Below are positions 14,583 through 21,722 of a DNA stretch of 21,722 nt, one piece after another. Numbering within the stretch: position 1 is the stretch's first letter; each line of letters starts with the position of its first letter. A program made the position numbers and the translations under genes. Source of the stretch: CAYMCJ01 sp964388985 (GTDB lineage Bacteria; Patescibacteriota; Patescibacteriia; Patescibacteriales; CAYMCJ01); the NCBI GenBank assembly GCA_964388985.1, contig CAYMCJ010000017.1, positions 1 to 21,722 of the forward strand, read 5' to 3'. The notes under the pieces were generated by a model. The model worked only from the letters and a program-made list of their open reading frames with translations. It was not told the DNA's origin and searched no databases.

Positions 14583-14964
14583 TATCTAACTTTATATACT
14601 TTTTTATTTTTTCAACAACCTCTGACGGCATAAAATGGGCTTTTATAAGATAATCATCGGCTCCCAGCCTTAAACCCTGCTCAACCTCGTCTTTTTGGCT
14701 TAAATTTGTTAATAATATTATTGGAATATTGTTGACATTACCATTTGATTTTAACTCTCTCAATACCTCAAATCCATTCATTTTCGGCAATAAAATATCC
14801 AGCAATATAATATCGGGGGTTTCTTCAATCGCTAATTTTAAACCCTTCTTTCCATCTTCCGCCGTGATGACTCTGAAATTTTCCAATTCAAACTTGGTAG
14901 TATACATGCTTAATAAAAACGGGTCGTCTTCAACTAACAAAATTTTGAATTTATTATTTTTCAT
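14578..14964 (-). CDS. Stand-alone CheY-like response regulator receiver
   Basis: 128 residues, a single receiver domain without output domain. The acidic pair Asp13/Asp14 (LLVEDDPF), the phosphoacceptor Asp56 (ILLDILLPKMNG), Thr86 (PIILLTN) and Lys108 (DDYLIKA) are all in place, so it should be phosphorylatable. The gene ends with TAG and lies 32 bp after pilB and 56 bp before the pilT-like gene, within the assembly operon. By analogy with PilG/PilH and CheY, it may switch or bias the pilus motors by protein contact. No histidine kinase is encoded in the window. No Shine-Dalgarno site is evident. Confidence 0.92.
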   Translation of the reverse strand: MKNNKFKILLVEDDPFLLSMYTTKFELENFRVITAEDGKKGLKLAIEETPDIILLDILLPKMNGFEVLRELKSNGNVNNIPIILLTNLSQKDEVEQGLRLGADDYLIKAHFMPSEVVEKIKKYIKLDN

Positions 14965-14996
14965 ATAATCATTGCTAAAATTAAAATATATCTATA

Positions 14997-16739
14997 TTAA
15001 TCTTGGATTACTCTCAAAACCTCTTCCATTGTGGTCAGGCCCTGAATAACCTTTATTATGCCATCCTGCTTCATGGTAATGAAATCCTGACTACTTTTTA
15101 CGTCCTTTATTTGTAAAATTTTATTTTCGTTCATTATTATTTCTTTTATTTTGTCACTTATTTCAAACGTTTCCACTATGGCTATCCGCCCTTTATAACC
15201 CAAATTACCGCAACGAGGACAGCCCTCGCCTTTATAATAAGTAATATTTCTGACATTTTTAAACTCTTTCATTAAACCGGCGGTAATGCTTTTGGGCATA
15301 TTTTCCAACTCATTGGCAATATCATCTAAAACATTATCGGGCATCTTTTCCTTTTTCCTGCAATTAGGGCAAATTTGCCTGGCCAGCCTCTGCGCCGCTA
15401 CCGTGTTTAAGGTTGACCCTAATAAAAACGGCTCCACTTTCATGTCCAATAATCTTGGCACTGCCCCGATGGCGTTGTTGGTATGAAGCGTGGCTAAAAC
15501 TAAATGTCCGGTTAAACTAGAATGAATCGCCAATTCGGCAGTTTCGTTATCTCTTATTTCCCCGACCATAATAATATCGGGATCCTGACGCAAAATTGAC
15601 CTCAGGCCGTTGGCAAAGGAAAAACCGATTTCCGGCCTTACCTGCGACTGATTAATTCCCTTAATAAAATATTCAACCGGATCTTCCAATGTTGAAATAT
15701 TTACTCCTTCTTTATTTAAAATATCCAAAATTGAAAATAAAGTCGTGGATTTACCTGAGCCGGTCGGACCGGTTACTAAAAACATTCCATTTGTCCTTTT
15801 TATGCTTCTATTAATAACTTCCAACGATCTTCCCTTATAACCCAATTCCTCCAATTTTGGCGCCCCTTTTGATGTATCCAAAATTCTCATAACAACCTTT
15901 TCTTCCCCCACTAACGGAAGGATTGAAATGCGAAAATCTATTGCTTTTTTATTGACGATTGACCTGACTCTGCCGTCCTGAGGAATTCTGGTTTCATCCA
16001 GCTTTAAATTTGACAATACTTTTATTCTGGCCACAATTGCGCTTAAAACATTTTTAGGCAAAATTAAGGAGGTGTGAAGAATGCCGTCTATGCGATAACG
16101 AACCCGGCATTCGTTTCTTAATGGCTCAATATGAATATCGCTCGCCCCTCCCTCTACGGCATGCCTAATAATTACTGATACAATTTTTGATACCGGAGCG
16201 CTTTTGATAATCTCTTCAAACTGATCACCGTCTTCTTCTTTTTTCCCCTTATATTTTTCTTCTCTGGCCTTGGTTTCCAGAGCCGCTCCCACTTCTTTCT
16301 TTAAATCTCTATATTGTTTATAAACTTTATCAAAACTTGACTCCGAAATTAGACTATATTCTACCTGCAACCCCTCTTTCTTTGCTAAAAAATCTATTGC
16401 TTCCAAAGCTTTTAAATTATCCGGGTCGGTTAAACCGATTCTTATTTTATCGCCGCTCTTTTCAAAACAAACCACTCTATAATTCTCGGCTACTTCACTT
16501 GAAATCACTTCCAAAGCTTCTTCGTTAATTTGCTTATCATGAAAATTCTGATAATTCATTCCATAAACTTCCGCCTTACTTTCCATAATTATCTCTGGGT
16601 CAATCATACTTCTCTTTATCAAAAATTCCTCTACATTTAAACCTAAACTGCCAGCGTTATTTTCCGCTTCGTTTATTTGCCCTTCCGTAATTATTTTTTT
16701 CTTTTTCAATATATTTAATAACTCTTCTTGTTTGGACAT
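14997..16739 (-). CDS. pilB: Type IV pilus extension ATPase PilB
   Basis: 580 residues. Residues 1-150 form the N-terminal MshEN/T2SSE_N domain, followed by a charged linker (about 150-175). The motor part has ASDIHIEP (199-206), Walker A GPTGSGKST (324-332), Asp box LEDPVEY (351-357), Walker B DPDIIMVGEIRD (386-397) and His box TGHLVLATLHTN (410-421), all intact. A zinc site is formed by CPNC (457-460) and a second CPRC near residue 505. PilB is a cytoplasmic hexamer that hydrolyses ATP to add pilin subunits to the pilus through PilC. It contrasts with the degenerate second ATPase of the operon. The 91-bp spacer before it has no recognisable terminator. Confidence 0.96.
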   Translation of the reverse strand: MSKQEELLNILKKKKIITEGQINEAENNAGSLGLNVEEFLIKRSMIDPEIIMESKAEVYGMNYQNFHDKQINEEALEVISSEVAENYRVVCFEKSGDKIRIGLTDPDNLKALEAIDFLAKKEGLQVEYSLISESSFDKVYKQYRDLKKEVGAALETKAREEKYKGKKEEDGDQFEEIIKSAPVSKIVSVIIRHAVEGGASDIHIEPLRNECRVRYRIDGILHTSLILPKNVLSAIVARIKVLSNLKLDETRIPQDGRVRSIVNKKAIDFRISILPLVGEEKVVMRILDTSKGAPKLEELGYKGRSLEVINRSIKRTNGMFLVTGPTGSGKSTTLFSILDILNKEGVNISTLEDPVEYFIKGINQSQVRPEIGFSFANGLRSILRQDPDIIMVGEIRDNETAELAIHSSLTGHLVLATLHTNNAIGAVPRLLDMKVEPFLLGSTLNTVAAQRLARQICPNCRKKEKMPDNVLDDIANELENMPKSITAGLMKEFKNVRNITYYKGEGCPRCGNLGYKGRIAIVETFEISDKIKEIIMNENKILQIKDVKSSQDFITMKQDGIIKVIQGLTTMEEVLRVIQD

Positions 16740-16830
16740 AATAGATAAAACATAAATACGCGCTAAAAAAATAAAAATCTTTTAAAACAACACAAATTTT
16801 ACTAATTTGCCAGATATCTGACTAAATTTT

Positions 16831-17166
16831 TCAAGGTTTAAAAAGATTATCCTTGCCAACAACAAAATCCTTAACACTTATGATATTTTCTTTTAAGTTG
16901 TTAAATTTTCCCTCATCAAATAATTTTAAATCCATGGTCTGTTCATCTGTCTTTAAAAATTCCGCCTTTTCTATATTTTTAGCTTTTTCGCCGACAACGT
17001 CCCCGCTTACTCTAAATTCTTCAATGGGGTCAAAAACCAACAAACTGCGCGCCGAGGTTAAAGTATAATTTTTAACAACAAAGAAAGCGGCTCCAGCCAG
17101 CATGGCAATTATAATAAAAACATAAAAAGTTATTTTTTTCTTTCCTATTTTTTTGGGCACTAACAT
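16831..17166 (-). CDS. Single-pass membrane protein of unknown family in the pilP position
   Basis: 111 residues. A basic N terminus (PKKIGKKK) is followed by one membrane helix at about 12-31 (TFYVFIIIAMLAGAAFFVV), so about 80 residues are on the outer side. That part has no cysteine and no lipobox, unlike true PilP lipoproteins, and shows DPIEEFRVSGDVVGEKA followed by an acidic and lysine-rich stretch. Its place between pilO and pilB is where pilP is found in many diderm operons. I do not recognise a family. It may be a lineage-specific component of the PilN/PilO platform. It starts 56 bp after the pilO stop. Confidence 0.75.
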   Translation of the reverse strand: MLVPKKIGKKKITFYVFIIIAMLAGAAFFVVKNYTLTSARSLLVFDPIEEFRVSGDVVGEKAKNIEKAEFLKTDEQTMDLKLFDEGKFNNLKENIISVKDFVVGKDNLFKP

Positions 17167-17221
17167 AAGGTGATTATTATCTTTTTAAAACAAATAAATC
17201 TATTAACTAAATTGTTTTGGA

Positions 17222-17887
17222 TTATTTATTTTTTAAATAATAAGTGTAAAAACCAATGATGGCCGAATTATTATCCGGCTGAAAATTAATTTCATCTATA
17301 TCTATTAATCTTAAATTATTTTCAAAAACCCTGACTAAATCCTTTAATTTAAAATAATCTAGGCCTAGAATGTTTAAATTTATCCTTACTCTCCCTATGT
17401 CTTTTGGCAAAACATCTTCTTCCGTCTCCCCCTTTATTTTTGCACTGTCTGAATTTTTTGCAGATTTAGAACTGCTTTCCCTGGTATCAATTTCCAATGA
17501 TTTTAGCAACAAACCGTTTCTCAATATTATTGATTCTATCTGGGAAAATAATTCTTCGTGAATTTTTTCTTCGCTCGGCAATAATAAATCTATTTTTTCC
17601 ATATCGGCTTGGCTAATATTTTTATAAACATTTATTAAATCATTCAGCTGCTTAATTTTTCTCTTCTGCTTAAAATATTCCAATTCCTCATTATTGCTTA
17701 TTTCCTTTTTTTTATTTTCTATTTCCTTATACTTCGGACCAACCACAAAAATATAGCCGCCGGCAAAAATTGTAAGGATTATCGCCAACATAAACAATTT
17801 AAAATATCGTGAAAAGACAAAATTTATTCTGTGTTTTATTTCTCCATTATCTTTTTCTTTCAGGTTGTTTTCAATATCTATCCCCAT
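17222..17887 (-). CDS. pilO: Type IV pilus platform protein PilO
   Basis: 221 residues. A cytoplasmic N terminus of about 30 residues, one membrane helix (about 31-50), a coiled coil (about 52-90, YKEIENKKKEISNNEELEYF) and a C-terminal ferredoxin-like domain split by a Ser/Lys-rich loop (about 136-155) match PilO topology. LLPSEEKIHEELFSQIESI and IGRVRINLNILGLDYFKLKDLV are the expected blocks. PilO pairs with PilN through the coiled coils to form the alignment complex that links PilM to the outer parts of the machine. The gene lies 37 bp after pilN. Sequence is divergent, so the call rests on topology, motifs and gene order. Confidence 0.88.
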   Translation of the reverse strand: MGIDIENNLKEKDNGEIKHRINFVFSRYFKLFMLAIILTIFAGGYIFVVGPKYKEIENKKKEISNNEELEYFKQKRKIKQLNDLINVYKNISQADMEKIDLLLPSEEKIHEELFSQIESIILRNGLLLKSLEIDTRESSSKSAKNSDSAKIKGETEEDVLPKDIGRVRINLNILGLDYFKLKDLVRVFENNLRLIDIDEINFQPDNNSAIIGFYTYYLKNK

Positions 17888-17924
17888 AATAAAAATATAT
17901 ATAAATAATTAAACAGTATAAACA

Positions 17925-19109
17925 CTATTTATAATCAACAAATATGGATGTGTCCAGTACTAAATTTATATCATAACCAACATTATTAATATCACTATAA
18001 TCTTTATTGTCCTTGGTGCTTCCTCCTTCATCTATGGCGCCCCTATTAACAAACGCGCTAATAGTGTATTCATCCGACAAAAACTGCTTAACCTGAGATT
18101 CAATAATGCTAAACTTTTTTGTCCTTGAATTTAATACATATTTACCTTTTGTATTCCCTGAAAAATTCAAATAATAAACATCCGATAACGTATTCTTTTC
18201 TAAATAATTAAAAAAATTGGTCCAATAGACGTGGCTTGACAATAAAATACTGGCCAAATTTAATTTACTTTTCAGTTCCTCAATTCGGTTATCTTGAATA
18301 TATTTTCCCATTTTTTCCGTCTGGCTGTCTATTTGGGCAAGTTTTCCCTTAAATCCATAGTCCTTGCCTATTTCCTGCGCCTCCCGCCAAATTAACCAAT
18401 AATAAACCCCTAAAACAACGGCTAAAGAAAAAATAACTGTCATTATCAAAAAAACAATATTTTTTCCCCAGTTGAAAAACACCACTGCATTATCCTTGAT
18501 TAAATTTGTCTCTAAAATATCAGGGGTTGCCCACTTTTCGCCGCTATCCGTTTGCTTTAAACTATTGGTATATTTTTTGTTCTTTATTTTACTATTATTT
18601 TTTCTATCTTTATCTTCTTCTTTCTCCTTGTTAACGGGCAATAATTCTTCCCTGCTTCCAGCGCTATTTTTAGCGCTAAAAGTTTCTTTATTTTTTTTAT
18701 TGTCATTCCCGCTTAACAATTTAGAAAACCACCGAGATAATCCTCTCTGTCCTTTTCTTTTTTCAGCTTTCAGCTTCTTTTTTTCTTCCTTTTTGTCAAT
18801 GGCTTTTTTGTCACTAGCACTATTATTTTTTTGCTGTTGGTTAATAAGTTCTAAAATTTCTTTTCTCGATTTTTTTAATTTTTTCATATTTTCTATTGTC
18901 CGCCTATTATCGGCCGGCAGATCTGGTTTGCTATTTTTGCTCTTGCCATTTTTAAGGTCATCTCTTTCGCCAGCCAAAACCGAAGCCGATTCGATATCGG
19001 CGGCCTTGGTCCATTCAATCGCATCTTTTTTATCTTTGTCTTCTAAAAAATTTCTATTAACCTCCCTTTTTTTATCTTTATTATTGTGGGATAAAAAATT
19101 AATATCCAT
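17925..19109 (-). CDS. pilN: PilN-like platform protein with a long charged N-terminal extension
   Basis: 394 residues, about twice the normal PilN (roughly 180-210). It starts MDINFLSHNN, close to the INLLP-type motif by which PilN binds PilM. Residues about 10-195 are highly charged and low in hydrophobics (for example KKEEKKKLKAEKRKGQRG) and look disordered, except for a possible short helix near 72-95 and RWFSKLLSG (126-134). A second INLLP-like segment, LETNLIKDNAVVFFNW, lies just before the membrane helix (about 217-241). A coiled coil (about 243-285) and an extracytoplasmic ferredoxin-like domain follow, as in PilN. It joins PilM to PilO. The extension may bind additional cytoplasmic partners. 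Order pilM-pilN-pilO supports the assignment. Confidence 0.85.
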   Translation of the reverse strand: MDINFLSHNNKDKKREVNRNFLEDKDKKDAIEWTKAADIESASVLAGERDDLKNGKSKNSKPDLPADNRRTIENMKKLKKSRKEILELINQQQKNNSASDKKAIDKKEEKKKLKAEKRKGQRGLSRWFSKLLSGNDNKKNKETFSAKNSAGSREELLPVNKEKEEDKDRKNNSKIKNKKYTNSLKQTDSGEKWATPDILETNLIKDNAVVFFNWGKNIVFLIMTVIFSLAVVLGVYYWLIWREAQEIGKDYGFKGKLAQIDSQTEKMGKYIQDNRIEELKSKLNLASILLSSHVYWTNFFNYLEKNTLSDVYYLNFSGNTKGKYVLNSRTKKFSIIESQVKQFLSDEYTISAFVNRGAIDEGGSTKDNKDYSDINNVGYDINLVLDTSIFVDYK

Positions 19110-19176
19110 ATAAAAAATTAAAAAAGTTAAATCAAGATCTATGGCATTAAATAAAATAATTTAATTTAAAAATTTC

Positions 19177-20271
19177 TTATTCTACTTCCCTCATGGCTGA
19201 ACCGATTGCTACTGATAATTTCGGCCCCAATTCGGATAAAGACGGCATCAATTCAACCGGGCAGGAAATCGTTGACCAAGGATCGCCGATAATCACTTTT
19301 ATATTTATAATTTTTGATAAATAATCAACAAAATTTGGCAAAAGCGCCGAGCCGCCCGATAATATAATTTTTTCCACTTTCTTATTATTTTTATTTTCAA
19401 ACATATTCAACATATACTTAATTTCATTAATAACCGGGTCTATTATATCAATAATGGTCTGGGGTATGGTATCGCTATCACCCGAATTTATTGACGATAT
19501 GCCTAAATCATATTTAAACTGTTCCGCTCTTTCGGCACCAATATTTAAATTATCGCCGATTGACTTTGTAATTGTCATACCGCCGATATCTATACTGCGA
19601 TTTAACAACGGAATGTGGTTATCTATTATTGAAATATCGGTAGTACCCACTCCCATATCAATTATCATAACGGCTGATTTATCATTTCCCAATAACGACC
19701 TTATTAAAGAAAAAGTTTCTGTTTCCAAACTCAATAAATTGATTTTGGCTTCCTTAAAAATATTTATATATTTTTTAACCAATACTTTGGGCGCCCCAGT
19801 CAATAAAACTCTTTCGTTCTTGGTGCCCCTGATATTACTTTTATTTTCTTCTTTTTTTTTGCCAGCCTGGTTATTGTCAGAAATGACTCTCCAATCCAAA
19901 ACCATCTCATCTAACGGCAGGGGAATAACTTTTTTTGCCTCCCAATGAATTGCTGATGATATATCTTTTTTGTCAACATTGGATAAATTCAAAACTGAAG
20001 AAAAAACCGAAAATGAAGGCAGGGTGGCAACCGCGTTTCTGGCGGTAAACCCGGCTTTATTGCAAACCCTATTAATAACCTTGGAAATAAAAATAATATC
20101 TTTCTGCCAATCGCCGTCAACTGAACTGTTTAAATTTTCTGTAAAACCATAGGTTGATAATCGCAATTTTCTTTTTTCCTTTCTTAACTCAACTATTTTA
20201 ATGCTTGAACTTCCAATATCTACCCCCAAATAACTATTGTCATTATCATTGCCGCCGAACAAAATACCCAT
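19177..20271 (-). CDS. pilM: Type IV pilus actin-like ATPase PilM
   Basis: 364 residues. YLGVDIGSSSIKIVEL (14-29) is the phosphate 1 motif of the actin/FtsA fold, IIDMGVGTTDISII the phosphate 2 motif and IILSGGSALLPNFVDYL the adenosine motif. AVATLPSFSVFSSVL and AIHWEAKKVIPLPLDEMVLDW are typical PilM blocks of the 1C domain. PilM is cytoplasmic, binds ATP and the N-terminal peptide of PilN, and recruits the motors to the platform. It is the first gene of the operon; the divergent neighbour is a PD40 protein. The N-terminal GILFGGNDNDNS is short and polar. No Shine-Dalgarno site precedes the ATG. Confidence 0.95.
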   Translation of the reverse strand: MGILFGGNDNDNSYLGVDIGSSSIKIVELRKEKRKLRLSTYGFTENLNSSVDGDWQKDIIFISKVINRVCNKAGFTARNAVATLPSFSVFSSVLNLSNVDKKDISSAIHWEAKKVIPLPLDEMVLDWRVISDNNQAGKKKEENKSNIRGTKNERVLLTGAPKVLVKKYINIFKEAKINLLSLETETFSLIRSLLGNDKSAVMIIDMGVGTTDISIIDNHIPLLNRSIDIGGMTITKSIGDNLNIGAERAEQFKYDLGISSINSGDSDTIPQTIIDIIDPVINEIKYMLNMFENKNNKKVEKIILSGGSALLPNFVDYLSKIINIKVIIGDPWSTISCPVELMPSLSELGPKLSVAIGSAMREVE

Positions 20272-20282
20272 ATTAAAATTGT

Positions 20283-20288
20283 ATTATA
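20283..20288 (-). promoter_or_regulatory. Possible proximal -10 box of pilM
   Basis: A minus-strand TATAAT at 20288-20283 lies 11 nt before the pilM ATG and would give a leader of only about 4-5 nt. No convincing -35 box is found, and the region is so AT-rich that chance occurrence is likely. Confidence 0.25.
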
Positions 20289-20457
20289 TTAATTTATATT
20301 ATATAATTAAGATACCACCAATTCCGGCCAAAAGAGCCAACCAATTTAAATCAATTTACTTTTTATAAATTTAAAACCGCCCAAATTAAATATAAAAAAT
20401 GTTAATATAAAATAATTATTGTGCTAAAATATTGATTAAAATAATTAAAATAAAATG

Positions 20458-20488
20458 TTATCCACATTTATCTATATTTATTATAACA
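20458..20488 (-). promoter_or_regulatory. Candidate distal promoter of the pil operon with downstream DnaA-box-like 9-mer
   Basis: Minus-strand TGTTATAAT (20488-20480) is an extended -10. The plus-strand 9-mer ttatccaca (20458-20466) lies 13 nt further downstream, just after the expected transcription start. The transcript would have a leader of about 200 nt before pilM. The rest of the 245-bp divergent spacer (20272-20516) is A/T-rich with a small GC-richer island (about 20311-20340) and shows no small gene. The pairing of motifs matches the third pilin promoter. Confidence 0.4.
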
Positions 20489-20516
20489 CAAAATAAAAAA
20501 AAAATATAATTTTCTA

Positions 20517-21722
20517 ATGCCAATCAATCAAACTACTATGTACTTCTTCTCAAAATATAAAAAAATAATACTGATAGCCGGCTTTGCCATTGTTATTTTT
20601 ATCTTGGGATATCTTCTTTATGTTTTATTTTTTAAGCCGTCGGCTTACATCCCGGTTGAAACTGAACCGGAAGCAACAACTACTCAGGCCGGTTTGCCAG
20701 AAGCAAAAACAGGCAGCGGACAAATAATTGAACCGGGCGGACAAGAAGTCTTTCCAACCACTCAGGCTGGAGAAGTTAAAAAAACAAGCGAGGTTGCCAA
20801 TGGCGGTCTAACGCAAACAACCCAACTTAATCAATCACCCAGCTCGGGAATAACTCTAAGCAGCAACGGCTCTGACCTGCAATACCATGACGCCATAGAC
20901 GGAAAATTTTATAGAATCACCAAAGACGGAGAAATTTTCGCTCTAACCGATAAAATTTTTCATAATGTTTCCGATATTACCTGGTCGCCCGATAAAAACA
21001 AGGCGATTTTGGAATATCCGGACGGAGCCAATATTATTTATGACTTTACCAACGACAAACAAGTAACCCTGCCGAAGCACTGGAAAGATTTTGATTTTTC
21101 TCCCGACGGCGACCAGTTGGTTATAAAAAGCATGGGGCTTGACCTGGAAAACAGATGGCTGGCAATTTCTAATTCCGACGGCTCAAAAACCCAGGCCATT
21201 GAAGCTTTGGGCGACAAAGACGATACTGTTTATCCTGCTTGGTCGCCCAACAATCAAGTAATAGCCCTATACACCGAAGGCATAGATTTTAACCGCCAGG
21301 AAGTCTTTTTTATCGGCTTAAATGATGAAAATTTTAAATCAGCCGTAATAGAAGGTCGCGGCTTCCAGCCAAAATGGTCACCCCAGGGCGACCGGCTCTT
21401 GTACAGCGTTTATTCCAACGACAATGACTTAAAGCCAATGCTCTGGATAGTTGAGGCTCAAGGGGATAATATCGGCAATAACCGAAAAAAATTAAACCTG
21501 GAAACCTGGGCCGACAAATGCACCTTTGCCAGCGACTACGAACTATACTGCGCCGTGCCGGAAAGTCTGGAAGAGGGCGCCGGCCTATTCCCTGAATTAG
21601 CCAAAAATACTTCTGACATATTGTATAAAGTTAATACCCGCACCGGCGCAAAAAAATTAGTCGCCGTGCCTGACGGTGCCTACAATATGTCCAATTTAAT
21701 AATCTCGGACAACGGCTATTAT
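20517..21722 (+). CDS. Membrane-anchored PD40/WD40-like beta-propeller protein, 3' end outside window
   Basis: An open frame from ATG 20517 runs to the window end without a stop (402 residues). A second ATG at 20538 (residue 8) is an alternative start. A membrane helix (about 17-39) is followed by a Thr/Pro/Glu/Gly-rich linker (about 45-115) and then a repeat domain with at least four blades marked by W/F-S-P-x-x-x: DITWSPDKNK, DFDFSPDGDQ, PAWSPNNQV and PKWSPQGDR, as in TolB/PD40 propellers. A CAVPESLEEG region follows. The protein is probably anchored by its N terminus with the propeller outside the cell membrane. Function is unknown; such proteins often bind partners or sense wall components. 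It diverges from pilM, and GC content is higher than in the pil operon. Confidence 0.85.
   Translation, partial: MPINQTTMYFFSKYKKIILIAGFAIVIFILGYLLYVLFFKPSAYIPVETEPEATTTQAGLPEAKTGSGQIIEPGGQEVFPTTQAGEVKKTSEVANGGLTQTTQLNQSPSSGITLSSNGSDLQYHDAIDGKFYRITKDGEIFALTDKIFHNVSDITWSPDKNKAILEYPDGANIIYDFTNDKQVTLPKHWKDFDFSPDGDQLVIKSMGLDLENRWLAISNSDGSKTQAIEALGDKDDTVYPAWSPNNQVIALYTEGIDFNRQEVFFIGLNDENFKSAVIEGRGFQPKWSPQGDRLLYSVYSNDNDLKPMLWIVEAQGDNIGNNRKKLNLETWADKCTFASDYELYCAVPESLEEGAGLFPELAKNTSDILYKVNTRTGAKKLVAVPDGAYNMSNLIISDNGYY

Noticed and set aside
18472..19113. 213-residue plus-strand ORF opposite pilN
   Set aside because: It is a low-complexity Leu/Phe/Ser-rich shadow of the Lys/Glu-rich pilN extension on the other strand; the minus-strand frame has a coherent PilN architecture.
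19454..19948. 164-residue plus-strand ORF
   Set aside because: It lies wholly antisense to pilM, whose motifs are clear; no recognisable domain or start signal.
20458..20466. Replication origin suggested by a DnaA-box-like 9-mer
   Set aside because: Only single, scattered boxes occur, with no cluster, no dnaA/dnaN neighbours and no clear unwinding element; kept only as a possible regulatory motif.

Overview
The window looks like a piece of a small, AT-rich bacterial genome of the Candidate Phyla Radiation (Patescibacteria), probably a Parcubacteria-type lineage. This is inferred from several features: low GC, mostly TAA stops, few Shine-Dalgarno sites, imperfect palindromes between genes, and a type IV pilus locus with no secretin gene, as expected without a typical outer membrane. 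The code appears standard: several genes end in TGA and a release factor 2 gene is present. A run of exactly 100 Ns (4418-4517) shows this is a scaffolded draft assembly.

Left part (1-5400). In order: the start of an M50 site-2 protease (-), a frameshifted small membrane protein (+), ribosomal protein L28 (+), acylphosphatase (-), a ComEC-type DNA uptake channel (-) without the metallo-beta-lactamase domain, and prfB (-) interrupted by the assembly gap. Long imperfect palindromes fill the spacers.

Middle (4579-10110, all -). This is a surface-glycan cluster. It begins with an O-antigen-ligase/Wzy-type membrane protein fused to TPR repeats, followed by an 8-nt-overlapping small ORF, a zinc-motif methyltransferase, a GT4-type and a GT2-type glycosyltransferase. 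It lies directly downstream of the pilin genes, so pilin or cell-surface glycosylation is a reasonable hypothesis.

Right part (10236-20271, all -). This is a type IV pilus assembly locus. In transcription order: pilM, a pilN with a very long charged N-terminal extension, pilO, an unknown single-pass membrane protein in the usual pilP position, pilB, a stand-alone CheY-like receiver, a PilT-family ATPase with eroded motifs, pilC, two tandem paralogous pilins, and a third pilin with its own promoter candidate, strong ribosome binding site and strong terminator (a candidate major pilin). Divergent from pilM, a membrane-anchored PD40/WD40-like propeller protein (+) runs off the window end.

Together the genes suggest a monoderm-style pilus (PilM/N/O platform, PilC base, PilB extension motor) with an unusual second motor and a possible signalling input, beside glycosylation genes and a ComEC channel that could use the pilus for DNA uptake. 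I found no CRISPR array, transposase or tRNA. I found no wholly new system; the most unusual parts are the degenerate PilT, the extended PilN, and the shared motif at two promoter candidates of the pilus locus.
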